This document shows, piece after piece, positions 1-6,315 of a stretch of 23,907 bases of DNA. Under the pieces are notes generated by a model. The model had not been told where the DNA came from. It saw nothing but the letters and a program-made list of their open reading frames with translations, and ran no database searches. Both the position numbers and the translations under genes were made by a program. Location: NCBI GenBank assembly GCA_905215405.1, contig CAJMQE010000056.1:1-23907 (forward strand). The letters are read 5' to 3'. This DNA is from an uncultured bacterium (GTDB taxonomy: Bacteria > Bacillota > Clostridia > Lachnospirales > Lachnospiraceae). How positions within the stretch are numbered: position 1 is the first letter of the stretch; every line of letters starts with the position of its first letter.

Positions 1-52
1 CTAAAACATAGAAACTAAGTAAAATCAATACGATAGTTTATGTCGCGCTTAC
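1..52 (+). promoter_or_regulatory. Possible CRISPR leader (partial)
   Basis: This AT-rich stretch precedes the first repeat and shows no further repeat copy at the spacing expected for one (about 35 bases upstream of position 53). The array's decayed repeat is at its right end, and the ATTGAAAT repeat end fits left-to-right transcription, so the leader should lie here. The window edge cuts it, so a more distant repeat cannot be excluded. Confidence 0.35.
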
Positions 53-277
53 GATTAACAGTAACAAGAGTTGTATTGAAATGGGGTTCGCAAAGCAGAA
101 TTACACCATGTTAGATGATTAACAGTAACAAGAGTTGTATTGAAATTCAATAAAATCTTCGGATAGCTTCTGATATGCTGAGATTAACAGTAACAAGAGT
201 TGTATTGAAATAGACATATATTCCCTAAATAGGTACAAATAGGGGACGATTAACAGTAACAAGAGTTGTATTAAAAA
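53..277 (+). CRISPR. CRISPR array, 4 repeats and 3 spacers
   Basis: Three identical 30-bp repeats lie at 53-82, 117-146 and 182-211, beginning GATTAACAGTAAC and ending GTTGTATTGAAAT. A fourth at 248-277 is identical except for two changes in its last five bases. The spacers are 34, 35 and 36 bp and unrelated to each other. The 3' end ATTGAAAT resembles the 8-nt handle left by Cas6 in type I-B and some type III systems, which implies plus-strand transcription with the decayed repeat distal to the leader. No cas gene is in the window, so the subtype is inferred from the repeat alone. Spacer targets cannot be judged here. Confidence 0.93.
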
Positions 278-330
278 ATAGCACATTCGTGTCAAACTCA
301 TGGCTGGATTTGAGATTAATATAATATAAA

Positions 331-380
331 ACCGGTAATAGCTCTTACACATGGAACGGTAAGAGCTGTTACCGGTTTTT
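331..380. terminator. Bidirectional intrinsic terminator
   Basis: An 18-bp stem (331-348 with 359-376, one G-U pair) encloses a 10-base loop. On the plus strand it is followed by TTTTT, and on the minus strand the A run at 328-331 gives a U tail. It separates the CRISPR transcript from the convergent ATPase gene and can serve both. Confidence 0.88.
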
Positions 381-422
381 CTGATACGAGGATTGGTGAT
401 ATGCCATTAATAGGACAGTTGT

Positions 423-1910
423 CTATACGAATAATTTATGTACGGCATCAGCATCAAAAGTAACTGCACTGACATGATTTACTTCAATCTGATAGAGTGC
501 GTTGGCGGCCATATGTTCAGCAGCCTGTTCCAAATCACGGATACCAGATGTATTTGCATAGATTTCAATTACTGCATCAAGTCCATCGGTGGTTACAGTG
601 CATTCATTTTCCTGCAATCCCATACGTTTCAGTATTTTTGGAAGTGCAAATTTAGAAAAGATGATCTTTTTCTCTTCTGATGAGTAGTCAGGAATATCAA
701 TTACTGCAAATCGCGACATCAAGGGGGCACTGATCTGACTTCTGTCATTGGCAGTCGCAATCGGGTATACGCCTACGGTTGGTACCATACATTCAATATA
801 GTTGTCGGTAAATCCAAGATTGTCGAGAAGAGTCAGCAGAACATCAGCAGGATTTCCATTTCCTTTTCCAGATGCGGCTTTATCCAGTTCATTTATAATA
901 AATACAAGATTTGATGTTCCGGACATAGAAAATGCATCCATAATAATGCCTGGTTTTGCATTTGAGTAAATTCGGGAACTTCCTGTCAGCTGTTCAGGAT
1001 CGTTGATAGAGCTCATATCGAGGGTCGTCCATGGTAAATTCATAATACGGGCAACTGCGTAGGCAATCTGGGATTTACCAGTTCCAGCAGGACCAATCAG
1101 AAGAAGACCATAGGCTGGAAGTGTATGGGTACGATTAATCTGTATGATCGTTTCGATGATTCGCTGCTTTACCTGCTCCATACCATAGAGTTCTTCATCC
1201 AGAATTTTTCTGGCTTCAATTGGATCTATGGATTCAAAATAATTATTTTTCCACTGAATGTTCAGCATAATAGAAAGTGCACGCTGTGCGTGGCGTCGCT
1301 CTTCCTGGGTAACTTCATGAGAACGTGCAACGGCCAGGTTTCTGCGGGCCCAGAGGCGAATGTTATCCGGTAAGGTTCTACCTGCACAGGTAATAAAATC
1401 AGTGATGCTCTGCAGGCTGGTAAGCTTCATGCTGTCACCGCTTTCATCAGGCGTGTCCTCTTCTTCGATATCAGCGGGAGCCTTGCTGGCAAAGAGACGA
1501 TCAATCATGAACTGCAAAAATCCATCTTTTGCAGATAATTTCGTTCCACTACCGAACTCAGTTTCACGAATTTTGTATACTGCATACCCGTCTTTTGCAT
1601 TTTCACCGGACAGTTGTACATTGATTTGATTCTCGCCAAGCCATTTGATCAGACTGACAAAACGTGCGTCAATCTGTAAAATGTCTGCACTGGTTGTTCC
1701 ATTTTCCAGCTTGAACTCAAATGCGGTTCGTTTACTTTGATTGGAAAAACTGCCACAGGAGTGGTGGGCCCAGTCCTGCGCCTGGTTATCGAGGATCATG
1801 ATCGGATCGCTTGCTGAGGCGGCAGTTTTATCAGACCGAAAGGTAGTATAGGTACACTCGGAATAGTCTTTATCAGGTGTTGAGGGATTACTAAAATCAT
1901 ATACTGGCAT
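423..1910 (-). CDS. Lon-like AAA+ ATPase lacking the protease domain
   Basis: The product is 495 residues. Residues about 205-495 match the helical linker and AAA+ module of Lon proteases: EELYGMEQVKQRI near 239, Walker A GPAGTGKS at 273-280, a Walker B region FIINELDK near 337-344, sensor 1 TAND at 386-389, a candidate arginine finger R400 and sensor 2 SGIRDLE near 455. The chain stops after the AAA+ lid, so the S16 Ser-Lys protease domain is absent. The first 200 residues do not look like the Lon substrate-binding domain. The Walker B aspartate is replaced by Asn340, while Glu341 is kept. The start is supported by AAAGGAG six bases upstream. It probably remodels a protein partner rather than degrading it; the partner is unknown. 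The membrane-protein pair upstream on the same strand is a candidate. Family assignment is firm, function is not. Confidence 0.85.
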   Translation of the reverse strand: MPVYDFSNPSTPDKDYSECTYTTFRSDKTAASASDPIMILDNQAQDWAHHSCGSFSNQSKRTAFEFKLENGTTSADILQIDARFVSLIKWLGENQINVQLSGENAKDGYAVYKIRETEFGSGTKLSAKDGFLQFMIDRLFASKAPADIEEEDTPDESGDSMKLTSLQSITDFITCAGRTLPDNIRLWARRNLAVARSHEVTQEERRHAQRALSIMLNIQWKNNYFESIDPIEARKILDEELYGMEQVKQRIIETIIQINRTHTLPAYGLLLIGPAGTGKSQIAYAVARIMNLPWTTLDMSSINDPEQLTGSSRIYSNAKPGIIMDAFSMSGTSNLVFIINELDKAASGKGNGNPADVLLTLLDNLGFTDNYIECMVPTVGVYPIATANDRSQISAPLMSRFAVIDIPDYSSEEKKIIFSKFALPKILKRMGLQENECTVTTDGLDAVIEIYANTSGIRDLEQAAEHMAANALYQIEVNHVSAVTFDADAVHKLFV

Positions 1911-1949
1911 GTTTTACTCCTTTTATATACTAAAATCAATATACATCAT

Positions 1950-1974
1950 ATCACATATTACGCGTTAATGTGAT
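1950..1974. promoter_or_regulatory. Dyad upstream of the Lon-like gene
   Basis: ATCACAT at 1950-1956 is mirrored by ATGTGAT at 1968-1974, with ACGCGT in the centre. Another ATGTGAT occurs at 2002-2008. A minus-strand TATAAT (plus positions 1986-1991) lies just upstream, so the dyad would sit near the transcription start. A regulator site is plausible, but no regulator is identified and the -35 box is weak. Confidence 0.4.
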
Positions 1975-2042
1975 AAAATTCTACAATTATAACTGTGTGG
2001 TATGTGATTGCATGAGGATGTGGTTCATGGATGTAGATGATT

Positions 2043-2789
2043 TTAATTTTTATACCACATATACAGCTGCGCATATGTTCGGTCTTTTGTATCCAGCCAT
2101 TCGGAATCATTCATTACCGTATTGATATCAGCTGTCTCATTACTGTTTAAGTAGAGGGGATTGGTGGCAGTCAAAGTTTCCAGCTCAGATTCTGTTACGT
2201 GGCAGATCTTCACGGTAAAATGAAATTTCGTATCCCTTAAAGTGCTGAGTATTTCGTTTTCCTGTTCATCTGTAATGCTCTCAGGCACAAAAAGATAAAC
2301 AGAGTCATAAATGTCGGTCTGCTCATAGAATTCCGTAAAGTTGCTCACAGAAAAAGGCGATTCACTGCGCATAGGAATGAGCATTGGATAGCAGTACAAT
2401 GGGGTATCAGATGAGGAAAGCAGGTTTGTTACATAGTCCTGGAGCTGTTCTTCGTAAAGATAAAAGGAATAACTGTCATATAAGATGCAAAATGCATCAT
2501 CTGTATTTCCAACAATGATCTGTAAATCTTTCGTATAGGCAATAAAAGCATTTGCAGGGGAAGGCTGCTCCTGGTAGCGGCTGTTGCTGAGCATTCCATC
2601 ACCAGATTCAATCTCTGTTACATGAAATGTGGTGTGATATTTGTTCTTTAATTGTCGTTCAATCTTATATTTATGGAGTTTTTGATAAACGGTATTGTGA
2701 ACCTGTGGAATACAAAATATTCCATAGCCAATTAAGGCGATAAGTAGCACCGCCACAAGAATTCCAGTTCTTTTCGATATTTTTTTCAT
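2043..2789 (-). CDS. Membrane-anchored protein of unknown function
   Basis: This 248-residue protein is not recognised. A basic start (MKKISKRTG) leads into one hydrophobic segment at about residues 9-29, followed by a long polar region. It therefore looks like a single-pass protein with most of its mass outside the membrane. No lipobox cysteine or catalytic motif is visible. Its start overlaps the stop of the upstream membrane-protein gene in an ATGA arrangement, which suggests translational coupling and joint function. The Lon-like ATPase gene follows 132 bases downstream on the same strand with no obvious terminator between, so the three may be co-transcribed. Confidence 0.75.
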   Translation of the reverse strand: MKKISKRTGILVAVLLIALIGYGIFCIPQVHNTVYQKLHKYKIERQLKNKYHTTFHVTEIESGDGMLSNSRYQEQPSPANAFIAYTKDLQIIVGNTDDAFCILYDSYSFYLYEEQLQDYVTNLLSSSDTPLYCYPMLIPMRSESPFSVSNFTEFYEQTDIYDSVYLFVPESITDEQENEILSTLRDTKFHFTVKICHVTESELETLTATNPLYLNSNETADINTVMNDSEWLDTKDRTYAQLYMWYKN

Positions 2790-3292
2790 ATATTTTTCTG
2801 TTCTCCTTCTGTTGATTCACAGTCTTTTATTTCCTTCAAATGGTTCCAGTGAATTCCGATATGTCCGATGCCAAGAATAATCGTTGAGAGTAATAAAAAA
2901 AGGTTTCTCCCATAGATCGCAAGAAGAAAAAATGCTAAGACCGGGAGGGTTGCACCAGCCAGTGGTATTTTAAGGATACTGCTGTAAAAGTCCAGCATAC
3001 GTTTGCTGCTTTTAAAATACCGGATCCAGTAACATTCATACAGGACCATTGCAGCAAAAGAGGGCAGCAGCCAGAGAGACCAGAGAGTTAAATGATTTAC
3101 GTTATAATCAGAAAAAATCATAACAAAACAACAGACAAGTACCTCACCACAACGTTCAAGCAATAGCAGGCTTTTCTTTTCATTTTTGACATAGTGTTCA
3201 TAATTTTCTGGCTGATTTTTTGTCCAGAAAATATTAGGTATAAAGAGCAGGAGCAGATAAATCAGTCCTACATAGGAAAATCCAAAATGCAT
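2786..3292 (-). CDS. Small polytopic membrane protein of unknown function
   Basis: The 168-residue product has about five hydrophobic segments, near residues 6-23, 49-61, 69-90, 107-127 and 130-147. A charged loop (about 24-47) and a polar tail (about 150-168) flank them. No family is recognised. GAGG lies seven bases before the ATG, and a good minus-strand promoter lies 35 bases further upstream, so this is the first gene of its unit. Its TGA overlaps the ATG of the next gene by four bases, which points to a two-protein membrane assembly. Confidence 0.75.
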   Translation of the reverse strand: MHFGFSYVGLIYLLLLFIPNIFWTKNQPENYEHYVKNEKKSLLLLERCGEVLVCCFVMIFSDYNVNHLTLWSLWLLPSFAAMVLYECYWIRYFKSSKRMLDFYSSILKIPLAGATLPVLAFFLLAIYGRNLFLLLSTIILGIGHIGIHWNHLKEIKDCESTEGEQKNI

Positions 3293-3326
3293 GGTGTGAC
3301 CTCGATTTCTTTAAATTCGTAATTCT

Positions 3327-3355
3327 ATCATACAGGATATGGAATCATTTTCCAA
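3327..3355 (-). promoter_or_regulatory. Sigma-A-type promoter of the membrane-protein pair
   Basis: Read on the minus strand, TTGGAA (3355-3350) and TATGAT (3332-3327) are separated by exactly 17 bases. The match and position upstream of the ATG at 3292 support it. Confidence 0.65.
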
Positions 3356-3364
3356 TAGGCTATC

Positions 3365-3412
3365 AGATACAGTTTTAAATAGATACAGCTTCAGATAGAT
3401 ACAGTTGTACGT
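3365..3412. repeat. Three tandem 16-bp units
   Basis: AGATACAG starts at 3365, 3381 and 3397, giving three units of exactly 16 bp whose second halves differ. The block lies between the divergent promoters of the membrane pair and the ZIP gene. There is no coding capacity and the role is unknown. Confidence 0.7.
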
Positions 3413-3445
3413 CTCTAAGAAAGCAAAGGTTTTATTGTAAAACAA

Positions 3446-3474
3446 TTGACATTTTGTGGGCGATTCCATATGAT
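3446..3474 (+). promoter_or_regulatory. Promoter of the ZIP transporter gene
   Basis: A perfect TTGACA at 3446-3451 and TATGAT at 3469-3474 are spaced by 17 bases. Transcription would start near 3481, just before the dyad at 3484. The resulting leader of about 200 bases also holds the 12-bp palindrome TATCATATGATA (3544-3555) and a related CATCATATGA at 3561. Confidence 0.75.
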
Positions 3475-3483
3475 AATATAGAA

Positions 3484-3533
3484 GTTAGACATAACTAACT
3501 TTATGACATGAAATCATATTAATTTAGACTAAC
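3484..3533. promoter_or_regulatory. Metal-regulator operator at the ZIP promoter
   Basis: GTTAGACATAACTAAC (3484-3499) is a dyad with arms GTTAG and CTAAC around six bases, placed right at the predicted transcription start where a repressor would block initiation. A shorter TTAGACTAAC lies at 3524-3533. The layout resembles sites of DtxR-family regulators (TTAG...CTAA), and similar dyads occur at the small-protein and feo promoters in this window. The binding protein is inferred, not shown. Confidence 0.6.
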
Positions 3534-3684
3534 TTTTTATTTATATCATATGATAAAATCCATCATATGAATTATATTTAAGAGAAGTTATGTGAGGGTA
3601 ACAGCAGCAATGTAATAAAAGGTTTAGTCAGATCAGGGAAAGAAACCTGATATAGAGTGCATGTTTAGGAGAGGAGCTGGTTTT

Positions 3685-4482
3685 ATGTTTCACAATGTAA
3701 TGTTTCCAGAGGTCATTAAGGGAATATTGATTCCATTCCTGGGTACATCTGCGGGTGCAGCAGGTGTGTTTTTTATGAAGAAGACGCTCAGTCAGAAGTT
3801 AGCAAAGGCACTGACTGGATTCGCAGCTGGTGTAATGGTAGCAGCGTCTGTATGGAGTCTGTTGATTCCGGCTATGGAGCAGGCGTCCAACCTCGGAAAA
3901 TTTTCCTTTATACCTGCTGTGAGTGGTTTCTGGATCGGCATTTTGTTCCTTCTTTTGCTGGATCATATCATTCCGCATTTGCATATGAACAGTGAGCAGG
4001 CAGAAGGACCAAGAAGTTCTCTCAGGAAAACGACGATGCTGGTTCTTGCAGTCACGCTGCACAATATTCCAGAGGGCATGGCAGTTGGTGTTGTCTATGC
4101 AGGATGGCTGTCAGGCAGTGCAAATATTTCGATGATGGGAGCACTGGTGCTGGCAATTGGTATTGCAATTCAGAATTTCCCAGAAGGAGCAATCATTTCA
4201 ATGCCTCTGCGGGCAGAAGGAATGTCAAAGAAAAAGGCATTTTTATATGGAGTGCTGTCTGGAGCAGTGGAACCGGTCGGTGCCATGATTACCATTCTTG
4301 CAGCGGGAATGATTGTTCCATTGCTGCCTTATTTACTCAGTTTTGCAGCAGGTGCTATGCTGTATGTGGTTGTGGAAGAGCTGATTCCAGAAATGTCACA
4401 GGGCAGGCATACGGATATTGGAACGATCCTTTTTGCAGTTGGGTTTACGGTAATGCTGGCGCTCGATGTTGGCCTTGGATGA
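3685..4482 (+). CDS. ZIP-family divalent metal transporter
   Basis: The 265-residue membrane protein has the ZIP hallmarks: HNIPEG at residues 126-131 in one helix and QNFPEG at 163-168 in the next, whose His/Asn/Glu residues form the metal path. It resembles the short GufA/ZupT-like bacterial branch, with about eight helices and only a short polar loop carrying HLHMNSE. It likely imports zinc, iron or manganese; the exact ion cannot be read. An in-frame ATG exists at 3661, but AGGAGAGGAG (3667-3676) lies eight bases before the ATG at 3685, so the later start is preferred. Its promoter carries a metal-type dyad like those before the small HMA-like gene and the feo cluster. Confidence 0.92.
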   Translation: MFHNVMFPEVIKGILIPFLGTSAGAAGVFFMKKTLSQKLAKALTGFAAGVMVAASVWSLLIPAMEQASNLGKFSFIPAVSGFWIGILFLLLLDHIIPHLHMNSEQAEGPRSSLRKTTMLVLAVTLHNIPEGMAVGVVYAGWLSGSANISMMGALVLAIGIAIQNFPEGAIISMPLRAEGMSKKKAFLYGVLSGAVEPVGAMITILAAGMIVPLLPYLLSFAAGAMLYVVVEELIPEMSQGRHTDIGTILFAVGFTVMLALDVGLG

Positions 4483-4573
4483 GAGAAGAACAAGGTGATT
4501 TGATGGGAGAAAAACAGAAAGCACATTAATGAGAAAAACTATCATTTACTCATATTTTATTTCTACATAACGG

Positions 4574-4606
4574 TGTTATAATATAGATGATTAGATATAA
4601 CTAACC
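4574..4606 (+). promoter_or_regulatory. Promoter and operator of the small HMA-like gene
   Basis: An extended -10 (TG at 4574-4575, TATAAT at 4577-4582) is followed by TTAGATATAACTAAC at 4591-4605. That sequence differs from the ZIP operator core at one base. As there, the dyad covers the predicted start of transcription. No good -35 box is visible, which suits an extended -10. Confidence 0.6.
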
Positions 4607-4639
4607 ACTATAAGAAAGAGTGTAGAAAGGATGTACAAT

Positions 4640-4885
4640 ATGGGAAGATATTATCAATTATCCAAAAAGATCACAGACGAAGAATCAGAAGAAATTCTCA
4701 AAGAGATGAAGGAACTCGATGATGTGGACAGTGTCGAACTTTCGAAAGACAGTAGCTGCCTGATGGTCGCAACAAAAGATGACCAATTTTCTGAAGTGAT
4801 GGGAAACTCAGTTAATATCTGTAGTAGAGTCGCCGGAGGGTTAGAGTTGTCATTTAGCAGATTTGCCATTGAGGCGATTGGGTAA
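4640..4885 (+). CDS. Small HMA-like protein without a CxxC motif
   Basis: The 81-residue product can be read as a beta-alpha-beta-beta-alpha-beta fold: strand YYQLSKKI, helix about 12-27, strands around VDSVELS and SCLMVATK, a second helix near 52-66, and a final strand LELSFSRF. This is the order of heavy-metal-associated domains, but the usual metal-binding CxxC is missing. An ATG at 4631 abuts AGAAAGG directly, so the ATG at 4640, nine bases after that site, is preferred. The gene stands alone between its own metal-type operator and a terminator. A role in metal handling or sensing is inferred from this context and the fold guess. Confidence 0.7.
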   Translation: MGRYYQLSKKITDEESEEILKEMKELDDVDSVELSKDSSCLMVATKDDQFSEVMGNSVNICSRVAGGLELSFSRFAIEAIG

Positions 4886-4910
4886 AATAATACAAAGAAA
4901 ATACAGGGTG

Positions 4911-4950
4911 GCTGTCATACACAAAGGAATTGTGTATGGCGGCTATTTCT
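4911..4950 (+). terminator. Intrinsic terminator after the small gene
   Basis: A 14-bp stem (4911-4924 with 4930-4943, two G-U pairs) and five-base loop precede a T-rich but interrupted tail. It lies 26 bases after the stop codon. Confidence 0.65.
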
Positions 4951-4963
4951 ATATAAAAAAGAG

Positions 4964-4992
4964 TGGAGACGTATAAATCTTCATGCTATAAT
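4964..4992 (+). promoter_or_regulatory. Promoter of the ATC-hydrolase-like gene
   Basis: An extended -10 (TG at 4984-4985 with TATAAT at 4987-4992) has a weak -35, TGGAGA, 17 bases upstream. Transcription starting near 4999 would exclude the ATG at 4998, which helps to fix the gene start at 5025. Confidence 0.6.
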
Positions 4993-5024
4993 CAAAAATG
5001 AATTTTAGGAAAAGAGGAACCTGC

Positions 5025-5627
5025 ATGAAAGAAAAAGAGTATTTGCCGGAAAAGATGATTCTTGCGGGCAGATATCAGAAACTCTACCAGAGTCAGCCGG
5101 AATCCATAAGAAAGCAGGTATTAGCGGTAATGGAGAGACTGATTCAGGAAGAACGAATATTATGTGACAACGGAAATTACGTACATATGTGTAATCTGTT
5201 GCCAGCAATGGCAGAGTACGAAGTGTTACAGCAAAATGGTAAGTCAAAAGAGCAGGCATTTGAAAACGTTAGCAAAGCAATGTGGGCGGCACTTAAGAAA
5301 ACAAAGAAGAGTTATCAGCGGCTGTCACATATACCGGGCTTTCTTCTGCTTATGAAGAAAATAGTACCGTCTTTATTTGCAAAAGAAGCAGGAAAGGGAT
5401 GGCATTATGAATGGCCGGAGTCTGGCAAAAATGAGTTCTATTTTGAATGTACATCCTGCATTTATGCGCAGATCTTTCAAAGACATAATGTAGCTGAGCT
5501 CGGTCCAATGTTCTGCCATGCGGATGATATTAATTTTGGCAGTCTGTCAGGCATTACATTTTATAGAGAGAATACAATCTGTAAAGGAGCCACAAAATGT
5601 GACTTTCTTTTCCAAAAGAGGAGGTAA
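5025..5627 (+). CDS. L-2-amino-thiazoline-4-carboxylate hydrolase-like protein
   Basis: The 200-residue protein resembles the ATC_hydrolase family, named after the enzyme that opens the thiazoline ring on the route to L-cysteine. The recognisable part is the C-terminal half: NEFYFECTSCIYAQIF, then ELGPMFCHADDINF and the late Cys-rich KGATKCDF segment. The first half is helical and charged. Members are widespread in gut Clostridia and few have been tested, so the substrate is uncertain. AGAGGA six bases before the ATG at 5025 and the promoter position argue against the in-frame ATG at 4998. Its TAA is followed one base later by the HD-GYP gene, whose ribosome site lies in its last codons. Confidence 0.72.
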   Translation: MKEKEYLPEKMILAGRYQKLYQSQPESIRKQVLAVMERLIQEERILCDNGNYVHMCNLLPAMAEYEVLQQNGKSKEQAFENVSKAMWAALKKTKKSYQRLSHIPGFLLLMKKIVPSLFAKEAGKGWHYEWPESGKNEFYFECTSCIYAQIFQRHNVAELGPMFCHADDINFGSLSGITFYRENTICKGATKCDFLFQKRR

Positions 5628-5628
5628 G

Positions 5629-6216
5629 ATGGAAAAAATACTGGAGCATACGATAGATTATCACGAGATTATTGAGTGTATCACCTGTGCGTTGGATGCA
5701 AAGGATCCGTATACAGCAGGACATTCAAAAAGAGTCAGTGATATGACGCTGAAAGTTTGTGAACTATTGGGACTAAAAAAAGAAGAGGCGGAGAAGATCC
5801 ATATTGCAGCACATTTGCACGATATTGGAAAAATCGGTGTGCCGGATGCAATTTTAAATAAAGAGGGAAAACTAGATCAAACGGAGTGGGAAGCGATACG
5901 CAGACATCCGTCGATCGGAGCGCAGATTTTAAGTAAGTCAACACATTTGAGTGAGCTGAAAAATATAGTGCTCTGTCATCATGAAAGATATGATGGTAAT
6001 GGGTATCCGTCAGGGTTAAAGGGAGCGCAGATTCCGGTGGGAGCCAGGATCATAGCAATTTGCGATTCTATTGATGCAATGATGTCGACTAGAAGTTACC
6101 GCAAGGCACATGATAGTGTTTTCTGCTATGGACAGATCGAACAAAATCTGGGAAAAATGTATGATCCAATGATTGGTAGTTATGTGCTTGAGCATTGGGA
6201 AGAAATCATCTGTTAA
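5629..6216 (+). CDS. Single-domain HD-GYP phosphodiesterase
   Basis: The 195-residue protein is almost only an HD-GYP domain: GHSKRVSDM near residue 31, the HD pair His64-Asp65 in HLHDIGKIG, then HHERYDGNGYP at 117-127 and ARIIAICDSIDAM near 139. These residues bind two or three metals and hydrolyse cyclic di-GMP in characterised members; some act on other cyclic dinucleotides. There is no sensor, receiver or membrane segment, so input must come from expression or a partner. The start at 5629 is chosen because AGGAGG (5619-5624) precedes it; an upstream ATG at 5518 would overlap the previous gene by 110 bases. One base separates it from the ATC-hydrolase-like gene, so the two form an operon. 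Confidence 0.9.
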   Translation: MEKILEHTIDYHEIIECITCALDAKDPYTAGHSKRVSDMTLKVCELLGLKKEEAEKIHIAAHLHDIGKIGVPDAILNKEGKLDQTEWEAIRRHPSIGAQILSKSTHLSELKNIVLCHHERYDGNGYPSGLKGAQIPVGARIIAICDSIDAMMSTRSYRKAHDSVFCYGQIEQNLGKMYDPMIGSYVLEHWEEIIC

Positions 6217-6252
6217 AATGTGTCTGGGAATGGCTTGGATAAGAAAGTGTAC

Positions 6253-6281
6253 TTGCACGTATTTTGTGATTCTGTTAAGAT
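6253..6281 (+). promoter_or_regulatory. Promoter of the SorC-type regulator gene
   Basis: TTGCAC at 6253-6258 and TAAGAT at 6276-6281 are 17 bases apart and lie 34 bases before the start codon. Confidence 0.55.
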
Positions 6282-6315
6282 GAGAAAGAATTTTTAGATA
6301 TAGTGAGGAATGGAC

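Noticed and set aside
119..352. A minus-strand ORF across the CRISPR array
   Set aside because: It is an artefact of the repeated sequence and reads as low-complexity hydrophobic protein; no ribosome site is present.
3661..3684. Upstream ATG as the ZIP start
   Set aside because: The ribosome site AGGAGAGGAG lies after it and serves the ATG at 3685.
4998..5024. Upstream ATG as the start of the ATC-hydrolase-like gene
   Set aside because: It lies at the predicted transcription start, six bases after TATAAT, so it could not be preceded by a ribosome site on the mRNA.
5518..5628. A longer N-terminus for the HD-GYP protein
   Set aside because: It would overlap the previous gene by 110 bases in another frame and lacks a ribosome site; AGGAGG directly precedes 5629.
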